Below, piece after piece: positions 24,564 through 32,041 of a DNA stretch of 32,041 nt (position 1 is its first letter; every line of letters starts with the position of its first letter). This DNA comes from Lachnospiraceae bacterium. GTDB taxonomy: Bacteria; Bacillota; Clostridia; Lachnospirales; Lachnospiraceae. The stretch lies in the NCBI GenBank assembly GCA_017622795.1, contig JAGAQI010000147.1:1-32041 (forward strand), written 5' to 3'. A program made the position numbers and the translations under genes. Below the pieces are notes generated by a model. The model had not been told where the DNA came from. It ran no database searches and saw only the letters and a program-made list of their open reading frames with translations.

Positions 24564-26447
24564 TTACTTGTTCTTGTTCTTTCTTTCCTTTTTTTCCTCA
24601 TACATCAGGTGGTCTGACTTCTCTACCAGTTCTTCAAAATCAAGGATTTCTCCTTCTCCGGTAATATAAATTCCCGTACTTGCTTCAATTGGATACTCTT
24701 TTCCGGAAGAACCGTTTAATTCATCAAAATATCTCCGAAATTCTTCCTTCATTTTTGCTATATCCTGAGCTCCCTGACACACCGCCAGCATTTCATCTCC
24801 GCCGAATCTGGTACATATGGATCCTGACGGGCAAATCCGCTGCAAAGCCGTTGCAACAGCACGGATGGCAAAGTCACCTTCTTTATGACCAAAGGTATCG
24901 TTAATAAACTTTAACCGATCCAAATCTGCCATAACAATTGTTAACGGCTTCCTACCTGCTTCTGTTTCCAACAGTTTATTATATTCCTTTTCAAATCCCC
25001 GCCGGTTATATAAACCGGTTAATGTATCAATCCGGTACATTTCATCGATTTGCTGCATCAGGAACTGCTTATAGCGCAAATTTCTATAGCCGCCGAATGC
25101 ATTATTTAATGCAGTTACGTTCTGTGGGATTTTCATATAATTACTGCTGGTCAGCTCGCTGAAGAACACACACGCGTAACCAATCGGCACATCCACATGA
25201 TACAGTGAAGTAAATACCAGAACTCTGCCATGCTCCACCAGATAATCCACGTGAGGAGTAATGTCTTTTGATGAAATGCTGTACGGAATAAATTCTTCTC
25301 CCGTAAAATCACTGTCAAATACGACAACCAATTCTTTTTCTTTACTTTCAGAACGGTTTGCCAGCCGGATTGGATTGCATGTTTCATCCAAATATTCTTT
25401 TTCTATCATGCAGCAGGTATCATAAATCACGTTTCTCTTTAATTCCAGCGCCACCTGTTTCAAAGAGTCACAGCGCTGCACTTGTGCCGTAATCAGGGAC
25501 AGCTCCAACTCCTCATCCTGAAAACGGTAAAGCCGGTTATATAACGTATTCAAATACTCGGAAGCATTTCTGGATTTTTTACCGATACAGCCGCAGGACT
25601 CCGCAATATAAAGCTTTGGAGGAACCAAAACCGTGCTTGTTTTTCCTTTTAACTGCTCTGCTTTGTCCAAAAGTTCCAAAGTTTTTACAGCCAAATCATC
25701 AGGATCACAGATTACCGAGGTAATTCTCGGAGTTGTAACATTAATTTCCGGGATACCGTCAAATCCTGTTACCGCCACATCCTCCGGAACACGGATTCCG
25801 TGTTTGTCTAGCACATCGCAAACAGCCAGTGCCATTCTGTCATTTGCACAAAGAATTGCCTCCGGAATATTGCCGGATGCCACAATTTTTTCTGTTTCCC
25901 GTTCCGCTGCCACGGAATAAAAATCGCCATAGCTTACCATGGAATCATCAAAAGGAAGCCCATGTTCTTCCAGCACCCTGCGAAACGCATTCAACCGGTA
26001 CTCAGAAAACTGATTTCCTTTGAATCCGGCCATAAAATGAAGCTTTGTCAAATGATGCACCTGAATCATATGGCGGACAATTTCAACAAAAGCATTTTCA
26101 TGATCAAACTTAATATTTGTACAGCCTTCGTGAGGCTCACCAATTACAAGAACCGGCACCTGATGCTTTTGGGCTTTGGCAATCAAAGCATCCGTTACTG
26201 CCTGATTACGCAACACTTCTTCATAAACGATAACCACATCGATAATGTCAAAATCCATGTAATCATAAATTGCAGTCTGAGTGCTGCCTTCATAAGAATC
26301 TACACTTACCGTAGAACAGGTATTGTACACAAAAATACTGTATCCGGCCGGTGTAACTACACGGTTTAATGCAGTAATATATTCATTGCTGGCATCGTCC
26401 TGTATTCTGGCCATACAAAGTGCTATGATTTTTTTATTATAAAGCAT
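24564..26447 (-). CDS. LacI-type sensor/GGDEF protein (paralogue 2)
   Basis: A 627-residue protein with the same architecture and clear similarity throughout to its downstream neighbour (for example NKKIIAxCxARIQDDAxNxYI at both N-termini). The LacI-like sensor covers about 3-275 (AGYSIFVYNT, VPVLVIGE, AILCANDRMALAVCDVLDKHG, VAVTGFDG), with ESCGC at 283-287, a middle domain, and GGDEF from about 460 with RFGGDEM at 547-553. Active-site motifs DTLTGLYNRRGF and ADLDRLKFINDTFGHKEGD are intact, and the same F-to-M change is present. GGGGTGA lies about six bases ahead of the ATG. It probably shares a transcript with paralogue 1 and lies 40 bases after the aldo/keto reductase gene. Confidence 0.92.
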   Translation of the reverse strand: MLYNKKIIALCMARIQDDASNEYITALNRVVTPAGYSIFVYNTCSTVSVDSYEGSTQTAIYDYMDFDIIDVVIVYEEVLRNQAVTDALIAKAQKHQVPVLVIGEPHEGCTNIKFDHENAFVEIVRHMIQVHHLTKLHFMAGFKGNQFSEYRLNAFRRVLEEHGLPFDDSMVSYGDFYSVAAERETEKIVASGNIPEAILCANDRMALAVCDVLDKHGIRVPEDVAVTGFDGIPEINVTTPRITSVICDPDDLAVKTLELLDKAEQLKGKTSTVLVPPKLYIAESCGCIGKKSRNASEYLNTLYNRLYRFQDEELELSLITAQVQRCDSLKQVALELKRNVIYDTCCMIEKEYLDETCNPIRLANRSESKEKELVVVFDSDFTGEEFIPYSISSKDITPHVDYLVEHGRVLVFTSLYHVDVPIGYACVFFSELTSSNYMKIPQNVTALNNAFGGYRNLRYKQFLMQQIDEMYRIDTLTGLYNRRGFEKEYNKLLETEAGRKPLTIVMADLDRLKFINDTFGHKEGDFAIRAVATALQRICPSGSICTRFGGDEMLAVCQGAQDIAKMKEEFRRYFDELNGSSGKEYPIEASTGIYITGEGEILDFEELVEKSDHLMYEEKKERKNKNK

Positions 26448-26487
26448 GCTGCATCACCCCGGATTCTAATGGTATAGTTCAAAAAAC

Positions 26488-27615
26488 TTACTGTAAACTC
26501 TGCATCAATTCTGCCACCTGTGCCAACTGCTCACGAATCGGAAGCTTCTGTGGACAGGCATCCTCACATGCACCACAGGACATACATTTGTCTGCTCTCT
26601 CTTCCTCCTTCATCTCGTGGAAGTAGCGCCACTTGGCAGAACCTGCATTGTTGTACATACCGTAATTGTTCCAAACCGCAAAGTTTCTAGGAATATTTAC
26701 CCCAAACGGGCAAGGCATACAATAGCGGCAGGCTGTGCAGCCATTCTTAATTCTTGATTTAACTTCTTTAACAACAGTTCCCACTGTTTCCAGCTCTTTT
26801 TCGGATAATGCTTCAAATTCACCAAAAGTATCTAAATTATCCTTTACCTGTTCCTCTGTGGACATACCGCTGAGAACCACTTTTACCTGCGGCTTACTTG
26901 CCACCCAACGCAGTGCCCAGGACGCAATACTCTTTTCCGGACGCTCTGCCTTAAAGATTGCTTCTACCTCAGGTGCATAGGACGCCAACGCACCGCCTTT
27001 GATCGGTTCCATAATAATAATCGGAACATTGAGTTTTTTGCAAAGGGCATAGCCCTTGTCGCCTGCCTGTTCGTTGGTATCCATATAATTGTACTGAATC
27101 TGGCAGAAATCCCAGTCACGGTAAGTAAGAATTTCTTCAAACGCCTCATAACCGTCATGGAAAGAAAAACCAAGATATTTAATCTTTCCCTGATTCTTTA
27201 ATTCTACCATATCATCAATAACGCCTAAGTCTTTCATTTGATTAAAGCTGCCCCTGTTCAATGCGTGAAGCAGATAAAAATCAACATAGTCAGACTGAAG
27301 ATGCTCTAACTGCTGATGGAAAATACGGGTAGCATCTTCTCTTTCCTTTACGTTCCAGCAAGGAAGTTTGGTTGCAAAATAAAAGCTTTCACGAGGATAC
27401 TTTTTCATCGCCCTTCCTACAAACGGCTCGCTTTCCCCGTTATGATACGGCCATGCGGTATCATAATAATTGATGCCTGCCGCATATGCTTCATCCAGCA
27501 TTTGTTCCGCTCTCACTTCATCAATTTTACCCTCTGCCGTGGTTGGAAAACGCATGCAGCCAAAGCCGAGCAAGGATGTTTTTATCCCCAATTTATCTAA
27601 TGTTCTGAACTCCAT
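26488..27615 (-). CDS. aldo/keto reductase with C-terminal 4Fe-4S ferredoxin domain
   Basis: A 375-residue cytoplasmic oxidoreductase. The TIM-barrel reductase (about 1-275) has the tetrad regions NYYDTAWPYHNGESE, FATKLPCW and YLLHALNRG, and a dinucleotide-binding end (VVLSGMSTEEQVKDN). The tail carries two cysteine clusters, CTACRYCMPC and CMSCGACEDACPQKLPI, of the kind that bind 4Fe-4S centres. This fusion is common in anaerobic clostridia and suggests electron exchange with ferredoxin-like carriers rather than simple NADPH use; the substrate is unknown. CTCCTT on the + strand (27624-27629) marks its AAGGAG. Its own promoter overlaps the end of metH. Confidence 0.95.
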   Translation of the reverse strand: MEFRTLDKLGIKTSLLGFGCMRFPTTAEGKIDEVRAEQMLDEAYAAGINYYDTAWPYHNGESEPFVGRAMKKYPRESFYFATKLPCWNVKEREDATRIFHQQLEHLQSDYVDFYLLHALNRGSFNQMKDLGVIDDMVELKNQGKIKYLGFSFHDGYEAFEEILTYRDWDFCQIQYNYMDTNEQAGDKGYALCKKLNVPIIIMEPIKGGALASYAPEVEAIFKAERPEKSIASWALRWVASKPQVKVVLSGMSTEEQVKDNLDTFGEFEALSEKELETVGTVVKEVKSRIKNGCTACRYCMPCPFGVNIPRNFAVWNNYGMYNNAGSAKWRYFHEMKEEERADKCMSCGACEDACPQKLPIREQLAQVAELMQSLQ

Positions 27616-27652
27616 AAATAACTCTCCTTCGTTACCTGATGTTTATTCTGTT

Positions 27653-27681
27653 AGTGTACCACACTTTTACTGTTCCGTCAA
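27653..27681 (-). promoter_or_regulatory. promoter of the aldo/keto reductase gene
   Basis: TTGACG (27676-27681), 17 bases, TACACT (27653-27658) on the minus strand; the -35 box lies in the last codons of metH. It would allow the reductase and possibly the GGDEF pair to be expressed apart from the methionine genes. Confidence 0.6.
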
Positions 27682-30171
27682 AGATATTGCAACTTTTACT
27701 GCCTCTCCGGCATCCTTTGCATAACCGTCCGCACCGATTTCTTTCGCATAGTCCTCTGTAGTTACCGCACCACCGATAATTATCTTCACGGAAAGCCCTT
27801 CCGCGTTCTTTAAATCCACCACTTCTTTCATTCGTGTCATGGTAGTTGTCATAAGAGCCGACAGTGCAATTAATTCCGCACCGGTTTCCTTTGCCTTTTC
27901 AATAATTGCCTCGGATTCCACATCTTTTCCCATGTCAATTACGTCGAACCCATAATTCTTTAACATCAGGGAAACCAGATTCTTACCGATATCATGGATA
28001 TCTCCCTTTACCGTGGCAATGATCACCTTGCCGCGTTTTTTCCCATCCCCTGCAGCAAGCAACGGTTCCAACACCTCCATTGCCAGTTCCATGGTTTCTG
28101 CCGAAGCAATCAACTGAGGAAGGAAATACTTCTTTTGTTCGAACAGCTCACCCACCTTATTAATTGCAGGAATTAAATCTTTATTTAATATTTTATTTGC
28201 CCGTTCTGCTTTTTCAACGCCGTAATCGGTATTATCCAATGTATTTTTAGTCAATTCCAGGATATTTCTCTTGTTTCCTTTTAACACAGCATGAAATAAA
28301 GGCGCATCTGTTTCATTGTCACTTTCGCCTGTACTTTCTTTCTTTTGGCCGGACATTTCCGGGATTTTCCCTCCTGTAACAGGCGCAGCACCTCCAGCCG
28401 GTACCACCATATCCGCAGAGGCTTCAATAAACGCAAGATCCGCCCCTTCTTTTCCCATAAGCAAATCCGAAGCCAGCATGAACTGCATAGTCATTTTTTG
28501 ACATGGATTAGCAATGGCCATGGTAAGTCCACTACCGATTGCCATGGTAAGAAATGCCGTATTGACAAAGCTTCTTGCCGGCAGTCCGAAAGAAATATTG
28601 GAAAGACCGATACTGGTAGCCAAGCCTAAGTCTTCCCGGCAGTAACGTATGGTCGCAAGAGTTTCTAACGCAGCATTTTTTCCGGCACCAATGGTATTTA
28701 CCAGACCGTCTACAATGATATCTTCTTTTTCCAATCCTTCTTTTAAAGCTTCTGTCATAACCATATGAATAAAACGGCGCTTTTCAAACTGATCCTTTGG
28801 CAATCCTGCTTCGGATAACGGAAGCAGAATAAACATCGCACCGTATTTTTTTACAATCGGAAGCAGTTTTTCCATTTTCTCTTTTTCGCAGGAAACAGAA
28901 TTCACCAAAGCACGGCCAGGATAAATCCTAAGTGCTTCTTCAATCACATCCACATGGCTGGAATCAATGGCCAGGGGAAGGGAAGAATTTTGGGTTACTT
29001 CGTAAATAATCTGAAGCAGACGTTCCTTTTCATCAATTCCCGGCATGCCTGCGTTTACGTCCAAAATATAAGCACCGGCTTCTTCCTGTTCCTTGGCATA
29101 CTGTAATACCAAATCCATTCTGCCCTCCTTCAGTTCTGCCTGAAGTGCTTTCTTACCCGTCGGATTGATTCGTTCACCGATAATTTTAAACTGTCCGTCT
29201 AATTCAATCGGGAAAATATCCCGTTCCGTAGAAAGAATTGCCTTGTGCGGCTGTCCTTCCTGCGGCTTCTTTTTCTTTATCAGCTCTGACACTGCTGCAA
29301 TGTGAGCAGGTTCGGAACCGCAGCAACCGCCGACAATACCGGCACCTGCCTCCACCAGCACTTCCATATGCTTTGCAAACTCCTTCGGAGTCATCTTATA
29401 TACGGTTTTTCCTTTGGAAAGCTCCGGCATCCCGGCATTCGGCTTGGCAATCACAGGAACCTCCGCCACTGCTGCCATACGCTTAATAATCTCTACCATG
29501 GTTTCCGGTCCGGCAGAACAGTTTACACCAACCGCATCAGCTCCTAACGCCTGCAACACTACAACAGCTGCTTCCGGTGTAGTTCCGTACATGGTCTTGT
29601 TATCACCGGCAAAGGTCAATGTTACCATCACCGGAAGATTGCAGGTTTCCTTTACCGCCAACACTGCCGCACGGCATTCCTGCAGACTCATCATGGTTTC
29701 CACCACGAACAAATCCACTCCTGCTTCACAAAGTACCTGTACCTGTTCCTTGTATATATCCACCAGCTCTTCAAACTGTAATTTGCCTATCGGATATACC
29801 AACTCACCGGTCATGGTAAGGTCACCGGCAATAAAATGTCTGCCTACATTGCAGCGCTTCTTTTCTTCAAATTCCGCCACAGCATCTTTGGATAATGCCA
29901 CCAGTTCCCGGTTCATTTCTGCGAGTTTATCCTGCAGACCATACTCCTTAAGTTTTATCCGGTTCGCACTGAAGGTCGGAGCATACAAAATATCCGTTCC
30001 TGCTTCCAAAAACGCAATCTGAAGCTTTTTCGCTTTTTCTTTGTTTTCCAAAATCCACTGCTCCGGACATACACCGGTCGGCATGCCTGCTTTTTGCAGA
30101 TTGGTGCCGGTGGCACCATCCAGTAATATAATTTTTTTCTCACATAAACTTTTAAACTCACGCTTTGTCAT
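27667..30171 (-). CDS. metH: cobalamin-dependent methionine synthase without reactivation domain
   Basis: Transfers a methyl group from methyl-tetrahydrofolate via cobalamin to homocysteine. Residue numbers are for the frame from 30177. The homocysteine domain (1-300) has zinc ligands Cys220 (VNCSAGP) and Cys285/286 (GGCCGS). The pterin-binding domain (about 325-590) has IGERINPTGKK and LDVNAGMPG. A polar linker (about 600-627, rich in Gly, Ser, Glu, Asp) precedes the B12 cap and binding domains, with DIHDIG at 726-731 carrying the cobalt-ligand His728. The protein ends there at 836 residues; Escherichia coli MetH (about 1,227) has a further AdoMet-dependent reactivation domain, so a separate activator must exist. 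The ATG at 30169-30171 is eight bases from AGAAGGG; the ATG at 30177 is only two away. Confidence 0.96.
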   Translation of the reverse strand: MTKREFKSLCEKKIILLDGATGTNLQKAGMPTGVCPEQWILENKEKAKKLQIAFLEAGTDILYAPTFSANRIKLKEYGLQDKLAEMNRELVALSKDAVAEFEEKKRCNVGRHFIAGDLTMTGELVYPIGKLQFEELVDIYKEQVQVLCEAGVDLFVVETMMSLQECRAAVLAVKETCNLPVMVTLTFAGDNKTMYGTTPEAAVVVLQALGADAVGVNCSAGPETMVEIIKRMAAVAEVPVIAKPNAGMPELSKGKTVYKMTPKEFAKHMEVLVEAGAGIVGGCCGSEPAHIAAVSELIKKKKPQEGQPHKAILSTERDIFPIELDGQFKIIGERINPTGKKALQAELKEGRMDLVLQYAKEQEEAGAYILDVNAGMPGIDEKERLLQIIYEVTQNSSLPLAIDSSHVDVIEEALRIYPGRALVNSVSCEKEKMEKLLPIVKKYGAMFILLPLSEAGLPKDQFEKRRFIHMVMTEALKEGLEKEDIIVDGLVNTIGAGKNAALETLATIRYCREDLGLATSIGLSNISFGLPARSFVNTAFLTMAIGSGLTMAIANPCQKMTMQFMLASDLLMGKEGADLAFIEASADMVVPAGGAAPVTGGKIPEMSGQKKESTGESDNETDAPLFHAVLKGNKRNILELTKNTLDNTDYGVEKAERANKILNKDLIPAINKVGELFEQKKYFLPQLIASAETMELAMEVLEPLLAAGDGKKRGKVIIATVKGDIHDIGKNLVSLMLKNYGFDVIDMGKDVESEAIIEKAKETGAELIALSALMTTTMTRMKEVVDLKNAEGLSVKIIIGGAVTTEDYAKEIGADGYAKDAGEAVKVAISLTEQ

Positions 30172-30212
30172 TCTCATTACCCTTCTTATCTATCAATTTT
30201 ACAAGCAAGGAC

Positions 30213-32041
30213 TTATTCGCCCAAAATTCTCTCCATCAGGCCAACCCGGTTAAACGGAAGCATAAAGTAGTAACCATCTGCATATTGTTCCAGCTTCTTC
30301 ATCAGTTCCTTTGCAATCTCTGCTCCGACCGCTTCGCCCTCTTCTCTTGTCATATCTTCACGGTACCGGTTAATCACCTCATCCGGTACATTCATCCCCG
30401 CCATTTCATTGCGGATAAAGCTGGCATTTTTCAGACTTACCGGCGGTAGGATTCCTGCCAGAATCTTTGCCCCCGTACGTTCCTTCAGCCATTGAATGCG
30501 TTCAATATCTGTATCAGAGAACACCGGTTGGGTCAGGAAGAAAGAGCATCCTGCTGCCATCTTCTTTTCCATTCGTTCCGCCACCTTTTCCCCGTTCGGG
30601 AAGTTATAATTTAACGCTCCGCCAAAGAAAAATGCATCCTCCGGGAACAATTCCTGATTCATTTCCGTTACATACTTCATAAACCGGATGGAATTATAGT
30701 CAAACACGCCGGTAACCGTTTTCCTGTCGTCTCCGGGCACCGGGTCACCGGTAACAATAAGCAAATTCCGAAGTCCATTCATATGCGCCCCAAGCAAAAG
30801 AGACCGCATCGCTATTACATTCCGGTCACGACAGCAGATATGAGGAATTACCTGCATGCCGGTCTGACTGCTGATATGAAGTGCTGTCAGCGTAGAATCC
30901 GCACGGCTGCGTCCCATAGGCGAATCCGCAAAGGTCAGTACGTCCACCGGATACTGTGCCAGTGTTTTTGCACAGGAAAGCAGTTTTTCACCATCCGCAT
31001 TGTAGGGAGGGTCCAACTCCACTGCAATTACTTTTTCTCCGCGGAAGAGTTTTTCTTTTAGTTTATTGTTTCCTCCTGTTTCCGGACGGTAATCCTCCTG
31101 CCCGGTACCGGTTGAAACCGCAGATTTCTTTGTTTCTGCAATGAATCTTTCATATTCTTCTTTGGAAACCCGCTCCACCGCCTGCTTTCCGGAAATTTTC
31201 TTGCGCATTTCCCGAATAAAGGATGGCATCGTACCACAGCAGCCGCCAACAATATCGATACCCAGCTTTGCTATCTCGACCATGTTATCACCGAAATATC
31301 CGGCACTGTTTAAAAATGCCGCCCGGCTGGAAAAAGTTTCTGCATAACCTGCATTTGGTGCCGCCAGTACAAACACATCTTTTGGCAACCTGCACTTCGC
31401 CAGCACAGACTTCATATGTACCGAGCCGATGCCGCAATTAAAACCGATGGCATCCGCCAAGGCTAATTTATCAGAAAACAATAAACGCTCTGCTTTCTGA
31501 CCCGCAGTAGTAAATCCGTTTTTATTAATACAAAAGCTGACGGAACAAAAAGCTTCCGGCGCTTTTTTCTTTATGTACGATAAAATTTCCTGCACAAACT
31601 CCGTAGACGAAAAAGTTTCCAGCCAGAAAATGTCCATGCCTTCTTCAAAAAACACATCACACATGCGATAGTATTCCGTAAGAAGTTCTTCCGCTTCCTT
31701 TTCGCCACCACCCGCAATCGGTCCAATGTCCGCCGCCACAAAGCATTCTCTTCCGGTGCGAAGCTTTTCTTCCTCTACGGCCTGTTTGGCAAGATTGCAA
31801 GCCTTGCGCACTAAATCAGTTCTTACCTCATCCCTGACGCCCGGCAACACTACAGAATTCACCGCAAAGGTATTGGTGCGGATGATGTCCGCTCCTGCTT
31901 CCAGATACTCTTTGTGGATGTTCAGAATCACTTCCGGTTGCGAAATTGTGGCCAGTTCCGCAATATCTTCTTTATGCTCCTGTAACTGCTGGTAATAGGT
32001 ACCCATGGCACCATCCATCAGCAGAATATTTTCTTGTAGAA
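30213..32041 (-). CDS. homocysteine S-methyltransferase/methylenetetrahydrofolate reductase fusion, 5' end cut by window edge
   Basis: The N-terminal domain is a homocysteine methyltransferase with the zinc cysteines in FNCGIGS and VGGCCGTMPS. After a linker, the C-terminal part is a MetF-type reductase (VIAVELDPPYNAD, LLIVTGDPVPGDDR, FFFGGALNYNFPNGE, FFLTQPVF). The layout matches Bacillus YitJ. It would make methyl-tetrahydrofolate and may also methylate homocysteine, directly feeding MetH, whose gene starts 41 bases downstream. The first ATG in the window is at 32018, but the frame stays open to the edge and reads LQENILLMDGAMGT, the normal family context, so the true start lies to the right, outside the window. 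About 608 residues are visible. Confidence 0.94.
   Translation of the reverse strand, partial: LQENILLMDGAMGTYYQQLQEHKEDIAELATISQPEVILNIHKEYLEAGADIIRTNTFAVNSVVLPGVRDEVRTDLVRKACNLAKQAVEEEKLRTGRECFVAADIGPIAGGGEKEAEELLTEYYRMCDVFFEEGMDIFWLETFSSTEFVQEILSYIKKKAPEAFCSVSFCINKNGFTTAGQKAERLLFSDKLALADAIGFNCGIGSVHMKSVLAKCRLPKDVFVLAAPNAGYAETFSSRAAFLNSAGYFGDNMVEIAKLGIDIVGGCCGTMPSFIREMRKKISGKQAVERVSKEEYERFIAETKKSAVSTGTGQEDYRPETGGNNKLKEKLFRGEKVIAVELDPPYNADGEKLLSCAKTLAQYPVDVLTFADSPMGRSRADSTLTALHISSQTGMQVIPHICCRDRNVIAMRSLLLGAHMNGLRNLLIVTGDPVPGDDRKTVTGVFDYNSIRFMKYVTEMNQELFPEDAFFFGGALNYNFPNGEKVAERMEKKMAAGCSFFLTQPVFSDTDIERIQWLKERTGAKILAGILPPVSLKNASFIRNEMAGMNVPDEVINRYREDMTREEGEAVGAEIAKELMKKLEQYADGYYFMLPFNRVGLMERILGE

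Noticed and set aside
24052-24669. 205-codon + strand frame across the junction of the GGDEF genes
   Set aside because: Lies antisense to two clear paralogous genes and has no ribosome site; a similar shadow appears at the matching place of the other paralogue.
22642-26447. GGDEF paralogues as LacI-family transcription factors
   Set aside because: The N-termini begin directly with the first strand of the sensor fold; there is no helix-turn-helix.
29414-30022. 202-codon + strand frame opposite metH
   Set aside because: Ser/Thr/Ala-rich shadow caused by codon bias of the opposite strand; no start signal.

Overview
The window looks like a chromosomal segment of a low-GC Gram-positive gut anaerobe of the Lachnospiraceae type (Firmicutes/Clostridia). 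The reasons are a T-box-controlled thrS, a Rex redox repressor, strong AGGAGG-type ribosome sites, a MetF-BhmT fusion beside a MetH without its reactivation domain, an aldo/keto reductase with a ferredoxin tail, and a DUF11 protein of a kind familiar from this family. Assignment to a genus is not possible from the sequence alone. No rRNA, tRNA or CRISPR array was seen.

Layout. Positions 1-197 hold the end of something entering from the left (possibly a mobile element) and its terminator. 198-2324 is thrS with its T-box leader and promoter, followed by a small membrane protein, a DUF11-repeat protein (+ strand), a Nudix hydrolase and a HelD-like helicase. The helicase carries an unexpected C-terminal domain resembling the N-terminal beta-sandwich of GH31 alpha-glucosidases.

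7610-13059 is the accessory part. It lies directly downstream of the rlmH 3' end, and that end (coding GEPYHK) occurs three times in the same orientation, at 13039, 11330 and 7610. Two of the copies carry the same 60-bp flank, and inverted repeats lie near the ends. This is how SCC-type elements look in staphylococci, where rlmH (orfX) is the integration site. I read it as two tandem insertions: one with a TetR regulator and a TauE/SafE permease, the other with a WYL regulator, a PPP-type phosphatase, a possible uracil-DNA-glycosylase-fold protein and a coiled-coil membrane protein. No recombinase is present, so the elements would be remnants or mobilised in trans.

13039-19275 is a core operon read leftward from a consensus promoter at 19247-19275: rex, acpS, nnr, alr, an orphan mazF, a CBS-domain (CorC/HlyC) membrane protein and rlmH. 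It joins redox control, acyl-carrier priming, NAD(P)HX repair and D-alanine supply. Upstream is a 577-aa protein of unknown function, and divergent from it udk with a HAD hydrolase.

22642-32041 is read leftward: two paralogous cytoplasmic LacI-sensor/GGDEF proteins, an aldo/keto reductase, a cobalamin-dependent methionine synthase, and a homocysteine methyltransferase-MTHFR fusion cut by the right window edge. The last two would work together in methionine synthesis and one-carbon metabolism. Start codons were revised inward from the longest reading frame for many genes on the basis of ribosome-binding-site spacing.
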